Shown here in pieces: positions 54,256 to 61,253 of a stretch of DNA of 64,000 nucleotides (the stretch's first letter is position 1; every line of letters begins with the position of its first letter). The notes below the pieces were generated by a model. It was not told the DNA's origin, searched no databases, and saw only the letters and a program-made list of their open reading frames with translations. Source of the DNA: Xylanibacter ruminicola (GTDB lineage: Bacteria > Bacteroidota > Bacteroidia > Bacteroidales > Bacteroidaceae); contig NZ_FNRF01000003.1 in the NCBI RefSeq assembly GCF_900107775.1, positions 248,001 to 312,000 of the forward strand, given 5' to 3'. The position numbers and the translations under genes are program-made.

Positions 54256-55215
54256 TCATTCTAACTCGTCTTTTAAAATACGTTCAGCATATAATTGCTT
54301 CTCATCAGTTCTTCGATTATATCTAAAGAAGAATTCCAAATTAAGGATTTCTTTCGATGCGGCTACGGAATGATTTCCTAAGCCACGCTTCATTTTGTTC
54401 CTTACCCACTCACCAATCGTTTTCGTTGAATAGTGACGAATAAAGGCGACACTGAAATCATAGTTTTGAAAAGGGGAATTAGTATTAACAGGCTCTCCTA
54501 AAGGGTTACAGCAATGATAGCTATCACTAAACGGTGTATGAGGATTCTCCCATTTAATATATGATAGTCCGCCACGTATAAGAGTCTTTATATGACTATT
54601 TTCTGGATCTTCATCAGGAAGTGGTTCGACAAATCTTTCAACCACATTTCTTCCATCATTATCCAACAGGTCGTTATCACCATAGACTCTCCAGTTGATA
54701 TGCATTAACTGGTAAGGCAAGAACTTCTTTTTATTAAGGAATCTGTGAATATCATCATTCTCGTCAGAGAAAGTCAAAAACTCATCAATATCAAAAAAAG
54801 CAATCCAATCATACTCCTTATTGTGCTTATCATAACAATTTTGATAAGCAGACAGTTGAACCAGCTCCCTGCCTCTAAAATCAACAATCTCTACAAAGCC
54901 ACTCTGAATATAATCATTTATAACATCTTCAAATTTTTCTCCGGCTATGTCATTATTATCATAGATGAAGATTTTATCAAAATGGAGATTCTTATAATAT
55001 TCAACAAAGAATCTAATATAGTCATTCTCCATCTTAGCAATACAACATAATGCAATCTTCCCTGTTCTAGTGTACTGTGTCCATCGTCTATTATAACTTC
55101 TTTTTATTGGTATATAATACGTATTATATATCCTCACTTTATATATCCTCACTGCTATAGGCTTTAGAAAGCTCAAATAAGTATTAAGTATTTTTTTTAG
55201 ATATATCATAACCAT
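54256..55215 (-). CDS. GT92-type glycosyltransferase, tandem copy 2
   Basis: A 319-residue paralogue of the flanking copies, with the same FFDIDEF, RRWTQYTRTGKIALCC and RHYSTKTIGEWVRNK blocks. It differs mainly in residues 205-245, where copies 1 and 3 have NNTRMY or NNTKMY and this copy has a shorter DEDPENSH segment, so acceptor loops may differ. All specificity is unknown. Confidence 0.8.
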   Translation of the reverse strand: MVMIYLKKILNTYLSFLKPIAVRIYKVRIYNTYYIPIKRSYNRRWTQYTRTGKIALCCIAKMENDYIRFFVEYYKNLHFDKIFIYDNNDIAGEKFEDVINDYIQSGFVEIVDFRGRELVQLSAYQNCYDKHNKEYDWIAFFDIDEFLTFSDENDDIHRFLNKKKFLPYQLMHINWRVYGDNDLLDNDGRNVVERFVEPLPDEDPENSHIKTLIRGGLSYIKWENPHTPFSDSYHCCNPLGEPVNTNSPFQNYDFSVAFIRHYSTKTIGEWVRNKMKRGLGNHSVAASKEILNLEFFFRYNRRTDEKQLYAERILKDELE

Positions 55216-55242
55216 TGATGATTACATTTTTCTTAATCTAAT

Positions 55243-56373
55243 TCATTCTAACTCGTCTTTTAAAATACGTTCAGCATATAATTGCTTCTCATCAGTTCTT
55301 CGATTATATTTGAAGAATAACTCCAAATTATGAGTTTCTTTCCATGATTCAACAGAACGATCTGGTATGCCACGTTTCATTTTGTTCCTTACCCACTCAC
55401 CAATCGTTTTCGTTGAATAGTGGCGAATATAGGCGACACTGAAATCATAGTTTTGAAAAGGGGAATTAGTATTAACAGACTCTCCTAATGGGTTACAGCA
55501 ATGATAGTCTATACATTTAGGGGTGTGTGGCGTTTGGATCCATTTTACATACGTCAGTCCCCCACGAACTATACTTTTAATTTGAGTATTTTCAAGACGA
55601 TCACAATAATACATTTTTGTATTATTGGGGAGTGGCTCAACAAACCTTTCAATCACATTTCTTCCGTCATTATCTAACAAATCGTTATCACCATAAGTTT
55701 TCCAGTTGATATGCATTAGCTGATATGGCAGGAATTTGTATTTGCTAAGGAATTTATGAATATCATTTATATCATCATTAAATGTCAGGAACTCATCACA
55801 ATCGAAGAAGGCTATCCAATCATATTCTTTGTTATATTTGTCATAGCAATCCTGATATGCTGGTAACTGGGCAACCTTCCTGCCTCTAAAATCTATAATA
55901 CTAACAAAGCCACTCTGAATATAATCATTTATTACATCTTCAAAACGTTCACCGTCAGGATCATTGTTGTCATAGATGAAGATTTTATCAAAATGTAGAT
56001 TCTTATAATATTCAACAAAGAATCTAATATAATCATTCTCCATCTTAGCAATACAACATAAGGCAATCTTTCCAGTTCTAGTGTATTGTGTCCATCGTCT
56101 ATTATAACTTCTTTTTATTGGTATATAACACGTATTATATATCCGCACTATTATGGGCTTTAAAAAGCTCAAATAAGTATTAAGTATTCCTTTTAGATGT
56201 ATCATATCATTTTTCCCCCATGGCATAGAATAACCATACTTAAATATGTTGATATCTCCTGTCTTATGATATTCTTCAAACAACGGCTGTTTCCCTCTAT
56301 TACTTTTGCTAAAATCATTTGAAAAAACACCAATTGCTTTAGACAATACAAAATCTGCATGTTCATTTTTCAT
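55243..56373 (-). CDS. GT92-type glycosyltransferase, tandem copy 3 with N-terminal extension
   Basis: A 376-residue paralogue. From the Met of MIHLKGILNTYLSFLKP on it matches copies 1 and 2, with FFDCDEF replacing FFDIDEF. The first 55 residues (MKNEHADFVLSKAIGVFSND ... YGYSMPWGKND) are absent from the other copies and look like a leftover of another gene joined in frame. The start overlaps the upstream kinase-like gene by 11 bases. Translation may also begin at the internal Met near 56208. Confidence 0.78.
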   Translation of the reverse strand: MKNEHADFVLSKAIGVFSNDFSKSNRGKQPLFEEYHKTGDINIFKYGYSMPWGKNDMIHLKGILNTYLSFLKPIIVRIYNTCYIPIKRSYNRRWTQYTRTGKIALCCIAKMENDYIRFFVEYYKNLHFDKIFIYDNNDPDGERFEDVINDYIQSGFVSIIDFRGRKVAQLPAYQDCYDKYNKEYDWIAFFDCDEFLTFNDDINDIHKFLSKYKFLPYQLMHINWKTYGDNDLLDNDGRNVIERFVEPLPNNTKMYYCDRLENTQIKSIVRGGLTYVKWIQTPHTPKCIDYHCCNPLGESVNTNSPFQNYDFSVAYIRHYSTKTIGEWVRNKMKRGIPDRSVESWKETHNLELFFKYNRRTDEKQLYAERILKDELE

Positions 56374-57064
56374 TTTTTTTACCTTTCTTATCCATTAATT
56401 TTTGATTTACATATGACCGCAGCAAACTAACATTATGTTGTATACTATCTGTCATGTTTATTTTGTAACGATCGGGAAAAAATGAAGCAATAACTTTTAA
56501 ATTATGATTTTTAAATTTTAAAGCCATTTCAAGTTTCTCTGTTCCTACAGAATGTGAGAACCGCCCCTTCTGAGAATATGGTCTATCTTTTATTCGTTTC
56601 ATACTTTCACAGATATCAACAGAACAAAATATAGGGGTGATATTTTGTTTTAATAAAAAATTTGCAATCTTGCCTAATTGGTTGTCAATTGGACAATCTT
56701 CCAAATAGAATAAAGAAGATAGATATTGGATTATTCCTTCATCAAGGAACATTATATCGTATTTTCTTTCTTTGTTTGTCATTAAAATTTGATGTGAATA
56801 GAAAAGCAATTCGTCAAAATATACTCGTTTTTTCTGTCCACATTTTAGATACAGCATCAGATAGAACCAAAAGAGTTTGTACTCTGACGGATGGAACAGC
56901 ATTTCAAGATAGGCTGAAATACTACCTAATTTTAATCCCCGCCTATGATAAACTTCTTTATGCTCCGCGACCTTATAGCCATCCACTTTTAGTTTGTCAA
57001 CAAGCGATGACGCTACTGTTGTCTTCCCAGCTCCTGGGAGGCCATATAGTTCATAATATATCAT
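56363..57064 (-). CDS. P-loop kinase-like protein
   Basis: A 233-residue protein with Walker A GLPGAGKTT at residues 8-16, FLDEGIIQYLSSLFY as a probable Walker B, and a lid-like RIKDRPYSQKGRF. It resembles small nucleoside, thymidylate or sugar kinases, but no subgroup is recognisable. Within the glycan locus it might phosphorylate an alditol or a polymer end, as chain-terminating kinases do in ABC-exported O antigens; this is speculation from position next to Wzt. Confidence 0.65.
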   Translation of the reverse strand: MIYYELYGLPGAGKTTVASSLVDKLKVDGYKVAEHKEVYHRRGLKLGSISAYLEMLFHPSEYKLFWFYLMLYLKCGQKKRVYFDELLFYSHQILMTNKERKYDIMFLDEGIIQYLSSLFYLEDCPIDNQLGKIANFLLKQNITPIFCSVDICESMKRIKDRPYSQKGRFSHSVGTEKLEMALKFKNHNLKVIASFFPDRYKINMTDSIQHNVSLLRSYVNQKLMDKKGKKNEK

Positions 57065-57108
57065 ACTTCAATGTTGTCTTTTCATAAATAATCACTAATC
57101 GAATAATC

Positions 57109-58380
57109 TTAATATGCAGACTCTAGACCAATGAAACCTTCTTTTTCAAGCCTAAGACTATGAGCATATTGATCATAAAAACCTTCGACATGAAGATTTT
57201 GACAACCCCATGCGATCATGTAACATTGAACACCAGTATCATTAAGGACAAGATCTAACGTGTAGTCACCATCTGCCATATATCTAGGTAGAGCAACATG
57301 GCGTTCGATTGTGAACTCTCCAGGCTCAATTGTAACGAGTTGAGCTTTATAGCGTCCTTCTGCAAAGCTAGCAAGGGCTGTATTATCTTTTTTTCTAATA
57401 ACAATTTTTACCTGACATCTCATGGGTTCTGTAGTGGTACCTTTAATCAGCACATCAAGTACATCCTGACCTTGAGTAAGTGAGGTGAAGTTATATGGTG
57501 TGTTATTTATCTGGATTTCACTAATTTTCAAGAAGCTCTTGCATTTTTGGATATATTCTGTCATCAGTTTCTGTTCCTCTGCTTGAGCAGCAGATGATTC
57601 CAGATAGTGGTTGACTGCATCATCGACTGTGCCGATGAAATCTGTCATACCATCGCGAAGCACAACACCCTTATGACAGAGGCTACGAACAGCAGCCATA
57701 TTGTGGCTCACAAATAGAACAGTCCTTCCTTCTCCCTTCGATACATCCTGCATCTTGCCGATGGCTTTCTTCTGGAATTCGGCATCGCCCACAGCCAGTA
57801 CCTCATCGACAACCAGAATTTCTGGCTCCATATGAGCGGCTACAGCAAAACCTAAGCGTACCTTCATACCCGATGAATAGCGCTTTACAGGCGTATCGAT
57901 ATAGCGTTCACAACCAGAGAAATCGATGATTTCGTCGAGTTTGCGGGTGATTTCTGCCTTGGTCATGCCCATGATGGCACCATTCATATAGATATTCTCG
58001 CGACCTGTCATTTCAGGATGGAAACCTGTGCCAACCTCAAGCAATGAGGCGATGCGCCCACAAACATTAATCTCGCCAACTGTAGGGGATGTTACTCGCG
58101 AAAGTAGCTTCAGCAAAGTGCTTTTTCCTGCGCCATTCTTGCCAATAATACCCACCACATCGCCTTGCTCCACACTGAAATTGATATCCTTTAATGCCCA
58201 TACAAAATCGCTTTCGCCCTTCGTGGAACGCACGTTGGTATCGCCAATCTTCAGATAAGGATCTTCCTTGCCCAGCACATTCATGGTCCACCAACGGTTC
58301 AGATCGTGACTGAACGTGCCAGTAGAGACTACTCCCAAGCGATACTGCTTGCCTACGTGATTAAACTCTATTGCTTTCAT
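57109..58380 (-). CDS. wzt: Polysaccharide ABC transporter ATP-binding protein (Wzt/TagH type)
   Basis: A 423-residue ABC ATPase: Walker A IGKNGAGKST, signature YSSGM, Walker B ILVVDEVLAVGDAEF and the switch FVSHNMAAV. The last 150 residues, after the helix of DDAVNHYLES, form an immunoglobulin-like Wzt C-terminal domain that in O9a-type systems recognises the finished glycan end. It energises export of undecaprenyl-linked glycan across the inner membrane with the permease encoded upstream (four-base overlap). Confidence 0.93.
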   Translation of the reverse strand: MKAIEFNHVGKQYRLGVVSTGTFSHDLNRWWTMNVLGKEDPYLKIGDTNVRSTKGESDFVWALKDINFSVEQGDVVGIIGKNGAGKSTLLKLLSRVTSPTVGEINVCGRIASLLEVGTGFHPEMTGRENIYMNGAIMGMTKAEITRKLDEIIDFSGCERYIDTPVKRYSSGMKVRLGFAVAAHMEPEILVVDEVLAVGDAEFQKKAIGKMQDVSKGEGRTVLFVSHNMAAVRSLCHKGVVLRDGMTDFIGTVDDAVNHYLESSAAQAEEQKLMTEYIQKCKSFLKISEIQINNTPYNFTSLTQGQDVLDVLIKGTTTEPMRCQVKIVIRKKDNTALASFAEGRYKAQLVTIEPGEFTIERHVALPRYMADGDYTLDLVLNDTGVQCYMIAWGCQNLHVEGFYDQYAHSLRLEKEGFIGLESAY

Positions 58381-59225
58381 ACAGTATCCATGAAATTACG
58401 TTGTACCTTATTAAATATAACAACGCTGAATAGCAACAATACACTCATAAACAGGAAGCTATAACCTAAGGCAAGCCATGAAAAATAGCCCTGTCCTAGG
58501 GTAGCATACTTGAAGGCCTCGATGATGGAGGTCATCGGGTTGGCCATAATCAGCGTGCGAAGCGTTCCTTCTTCCACCATACTAATGGGATAGACAATGG
58601 GGGTAGCGTACATCCAGAGATGGACGATGAATGTAAAGAGAATGGAAAAGTCGCGATACTTGGTGGTGAGTGAGGATATCAGGATGCCTAAGCCGAGACC
58701 AAGACCTGCTAATATCACGATAAACACTGGCGTAAGCAGGATGGCCCAATTGGGGGCAATCGGAGCGCCGTTAACAAAGAAATAGAGATAGAGTGCCACA
58801 AAGAGACCTGCCTGAATGGCGAATCGAAGCAGATTAGATATCACCACAGCGATGGGCACAACAAGACGGGGAAAATAGACCTTACCGAACATATTCTGAT
58901 TGGTAGTGAACGTACTCGATGACTGGTTCAGGCAGTCGGAGAAATAGAACCAACAGATGTTGCCTGCCATATAAAACAGGGCTTGGGGCATACCGTCTGT
59001 GCTCATCTTGGCAATATTTCCGAACACCACCATATTCATGATGACGGTTAAAATGGGCTGTATCAGATACCAAAGCGGACCAAGGATAGTTTGCTTATAC
59101 TGTACGACGATATTGCGCCTGACGAACAGTTCTATCAGGTCGCGATAACGCCAGATTTCGCCCAGATCGATGTGCCACAATCTTTCATGGGGTCGGATTT
59201 TCATTGTCCAGACTTGCTGTTGCAT
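58377..59225 (-). CDS. wzm: Polysaccharide ABC transporter permease (Wzm/TagG type)
   Basis: An ABC-2 type permease with six hydrophobic helices, beginning with the conserved YRDLIELFVRRNIVVQYKQT and ILGPLWYLIQP. I place the start at ATG 59225 (282 residues), because a TACCTTTG promoter box at 59265-59272 lies inside the longer frame to 59306 and the added 27 residues are not conserved. It is the first gene of the minus-strand glycan operon. Confidence 0.9.
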   Translation of the reverse strand: MQQQVWTMKIRPHERLWHIDLGEIWRYRDLIELFVRRNIVVQYKQTILGPLWYLIQPILTVIMNMVVFGNIAKMSTDGMPQALFYMAGNICWFYFSDCLNQSSSTFTTNQNMFGKVYFPRLVVPIAVVISNLLRFAIQAGLFVALYLYFFVNGAPIAPNWAILLTPVFIVILAGLGLGLGILISSLTTKYRDFSILFTFIVHLWMYATPIVYPISMVEEGTLRTLIMANPMTSIIEAFKYATLGQGYFSWLALGYSFLFMSVLLLFSVVIFNKVQRNFMDTV

Positions 59226-59264
59226 ATAATTTCTGCTGCTCACCAAAAAGCCATTTTTCGGGGA

Positions 59265-59272
59265 CAAAGGTA
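59265..59272 (-). promoter_or_regulatory. -7 box of the ABC-exported glycan operon
   Basis: TACCTTTG on the minus strand, 40 bases upstream of ATG 59225; the -33 element is not clear. No other promoter was seen in the 10.8 kb of co-oriented genes down to 48414, most of which overlap or nearly touch. Confidence 0.6.
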
Positions 59273-59402
59273 CGAAGATTTTGTTAAACTCTGCACACTC
59301 GCTCATTAAATATGGTTAATTTATTAAAGTTTTGGTGGGTTGCGGATGTTTGCTTCCATTATCCCCCTGCCAGGGGACAGGTACCTGTTTCGCGGAAAAA
59401 GG

Positions 59403-59444
59403 AATTGAGCCGCAGGCTGAAATGTCTGTGGCTCAATTTTTTTT
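59403..59444 (+). terminator. Hairpin with T-run in repeat copy B
   Basis: AATTGAGC (59403-59410) pairs with GCTCAATT (59431-59438), followed by a run of T on the plus strand. Confidence 0.6.
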
Positions 59445-59463
59445 GTAAGTTTTTACATTTTGA

Positions 59464-59495
59464 TTTGGTTGGTAAAAACTATTTTACTATATTTG
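59464..59495 (+). promoter_or_regulatory. Promoter P4
   Basis: TTTG at 59464-59467, 20-base spacer, TATATTTG at 59488-59495, then CCAACGGAA as in P1 and P2. It now reads into gene fragments only. Confidence 0.7.
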
Positions 59496-59640
59496 CCAAC
59501 GGAAAGGGGAATTTAAAAAACTAAAAGAAACCCGAGTACTTGATATAATAAAAGTTAATTTTGGTGTAAGGTGCTGATTCATAATTATTTATGAATAAAG
59601 CGCGGAAAATTGTTGTGGACGGAGGTATAGATACCGCCTT

Positions 59641-59757
59641 CTCAACATCCCCTCTGGCCAGTGGCACACAGTGCAGGCATTAGAATCAGGCACGGTGATT
59701 CTGGAAATGAAGAATGGGAAGTATGAACCGATCTCGGATGTGGACATCTTAAAGTAA
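59641..59757 (+). pseudogene. wbuC 3' fragment, copy 4
   Basis: Thirty-eight codons reading LNIPSGQWHTVQALESGTVI then LEMKNGKYEPISDVDILK and a stop. This is the C-terminal third of a WbuC cupin, closest to copies 1 and 2. The 5' part is replaced by the 257-bp repeat, so the junction at about 59631-59641 marks a recombination or insertion point. Confidence 0.85.
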
Positions 59758-60031
59758 GATGACTATGGATGATGCGAACCAATGTTCGCATAAGCTATAA
59801 TATTAATAAGTAGGTCATGGTACTGTTGGTGGAGAGAATTCGAGCCTTCTTGCGCTCCTTTCTGTGCTCAGGCGCTACGCGGAGGTCTCGCTTAATGAAA
59901 TATTGGCCTTCATGGCGGAGAACCATCGGAGGCCATCGAAGTATTATTTGGAGGAGAGGAATAACTGGAATTGGATGCGCCACCAACAGAAACTGATGGG
60001 TAAGGGCGAAATGAAAGAGAATACGATATGA
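59758..60031 (+). other. Intergenic remnant with short coding-like frame
   Basis: No complete gene. From about 59838 to the TGA at 60029-60031 one frame reads SSLLALLSVLRRYAEVSLNE, then ILAFMAENHRRPSKYYLEER and NNWNWMRHQQKLMGKGEM, which looks like real protein (W-x3-H-Q-Q-K-x-x-x-G pattern reminiscent of helicase-associated domains) but has no start codon. Its stop overlaps the next ATG. Confidence 0.4.
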
Positions 60032-60234
60032 CTATAGAAGAATTGATTGCGGAATGTACGGTATACGACTATAAGGAGATGCTGGAAGATAAAAAACCGA
60101 AGAGTTGGCTGAAGAGCGTGAGTGCTTTTGCCAATACTTTGGGTGGCTCGCTGTTCTTTGGAGTGGACAATGATGGCAACGTTAAGGGGCTGGAGGATAT
60201 TCAGCACGTGACAGAAACCATCAGTGTGCGGGAA
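60028..60234 (+). pseudogene. AlbA_2-type regulator gene, truncated after about 68 codons
   Basis: Reads MTIEELIAECTVYDYKEMLE, then SAFANTLGGSLFFGVDNDGN and VKGLEDIQHVTETISV, the start of an AlbA_2 (Schlafen-like) ATP-binding domain; whole members have 400-500 residues. The match stops where a REP-like sequence (CAGGGGACGGTTCTTTGATC, 60245) begins, 70-90 bases before the transposase gene. The frame ends at 60273. Confidence 0.75.
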
Positions 60235-60244
60235 TCACGGGAAT

Positions 60245-60265
60245 CAGGGGACGGTTCTTTGATCC
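60245..60265 (+). repeat. REP-like end next to the transposase gene
   Basis: CAGGGGACGGTTCTTTGATC shares CAGGGGACRG with the palindromic elements elsewhere in the window and lies 57 bases upstream of the transposase ATG. It is a probable left edge of the element. Confidence 0.55.
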
Positions 60266-60321
60266 GTTCTTAATTAAGGGATTAAAGTATCCTGTAAGGA
60301 ATAAAAGTCATTAAGTGATAT

Positions 60322-61125
60322 ATGCCGCGACAGGCGAGGAAGGAATCGGGGTCGGGTATCTACCACGTGATGCTTCGGGGCATCAACAGGCAGGATATCT
60401 TCGAGGATGTGGAGGACTATATGCGTATGCTCAGATGCATGCAACTGATGCAAGAACAGTACGATGACCAGGGCAATCGCCTGCCGCCTCTCTGCACGTT
60501 TTATGCCTACTGTCTGATGTCGAACCATGTACATTTGTTGCTGCGCGTGAATCAGGAGGATATTGGCAGTACCATCAAGCATCTGACTGTGATGTATGCC
60601 ATGTACTATAATCAGAAGTACTCTCGCTCTGGCCACGTGTTCCAAGATCGTTTTAAGAGCGAACCGGTGAACGATCTGGCTTACTTTGTGACGTTGCTGA
60701 GGTACATCCATCAGAATCCCACAAAGGCTGGGATGGTGGGCAAAGTAGATGATTATCACTGGAGTAGCTGGAAGGAATATACGGGTGAGATACCTGCGGC
60801 ATTGGGACTTTGTGCCACCAATGCGATACTGAAGCGGATGAGTCTTGACGAACTGAAGGAACTGGTTGAGGTGCCGCTTGATGACGATGTGCAATGTCTT
60901 GACCTTGATGAGGGCATAAAGATAAGTGTGGGTGACCGCGAAATACGTCAATACCTGCTGGATAGTTATGGCATTACGGACTCTGTCAAGGTGCAGGAAA
61001 TGGACAAGGAGAAGCGTAACGAAATAATCGTCTGTTGTTTGGAGAGGGGCGCCGGAATGCGCCAGCTGTCCAGACTGACTGGCGTGACGTACGGGGTGAT
61101 TAATAGGTTGAGGGGGAGGATGTAA
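60322..61125 (+). CDS. REP-associated tyrosine transposase (RAYT, Y1_Tnp family)
   Basis: A 267-residue HUH-type transposase. The front reads PRQARKESGSGIYHVMLRGI, the metal site is SNHVHLLLRV, and FVTLLRYIHQNPTKAGMV with the nearby Tyr-rich MYAMYYNQKYSRSGHVFQDR holds the catalytic Tyr region. The C-terminal 100 residues include a helix-turn-helix (GMRQLSRLTGVTYGVINRLR). RAYTs move or maintain REP palindromes; the GGGGACRG elements in this window are its likely targets. It has interrupted the AlbA_2 gene upstream. Confidence 0.9.
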   Translation: MPRQARKESGSGIYHVMLRGINRQDIFEDVEDYMRMLRCMQLMQEQYDDQGNRLPPLCTFYAYCLMSNHVHLLLRVNQEDIGSTIKHLTVMYAMYYNQKYSRSGHVFQDRFKSEPVNDLAYFVTLLRYIHQNPTKAGMVGKVDDYHWSSWKEYTGEIPAALGLCATNAILKRMSLDELKELVEVPLDDDVQCLDLDEGIKISVGDREIRQYLLDSYGITDSVKVQEMDKEKRNEIIVCCLERGAGMRQLSRLTGVTYGVINRLRGRM

Positions 61126-61225
61126 ATGGATAGCAGAACCGCTTCTTGCTTCTGAAATCCACAGCGAAATAGTTAATAAAGAGTAATAATTGGCTAGAAA
61201 TGCAATTAGGATGGCGTAAAAGCGT

Positions 61226-61233
61226 TATTTTTG
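61226..61233 (+). promoter_or_regulatory. -7 box of the GHKL ATPase/receiver operon
   Basis: TATTTTTG, 20 bases before ATG 61254; no good -33 element at the usual distance. Confidence 0.5.
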
Positions 61234-61253
61234 CAGATTAGAATAAATAAGAT

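Larger units (their letters stand above)
59374..59630 (+). repeat. 257-bp direct repeat, copy B (terminator + promoter + leader)
   Basis: Nearly identical to 45541-45795: same CAGGTACCTG palindrome (59378-59387), hairpin (59403-59444), promoter and leader. It is followed after ten bases by a wbuC tail instead of an intact gene. The preceding bases CCTGCC (59366-59371) extend the REP-like match to 23810. Confidence 0.85.

Noticed and set aside
59226..59306. Longer N terminus of the Wzm permease
   Set aside because: A promoter-like TACCTTTG lies inside it and the 27 extra residues do not fit ABC-2 permeases.
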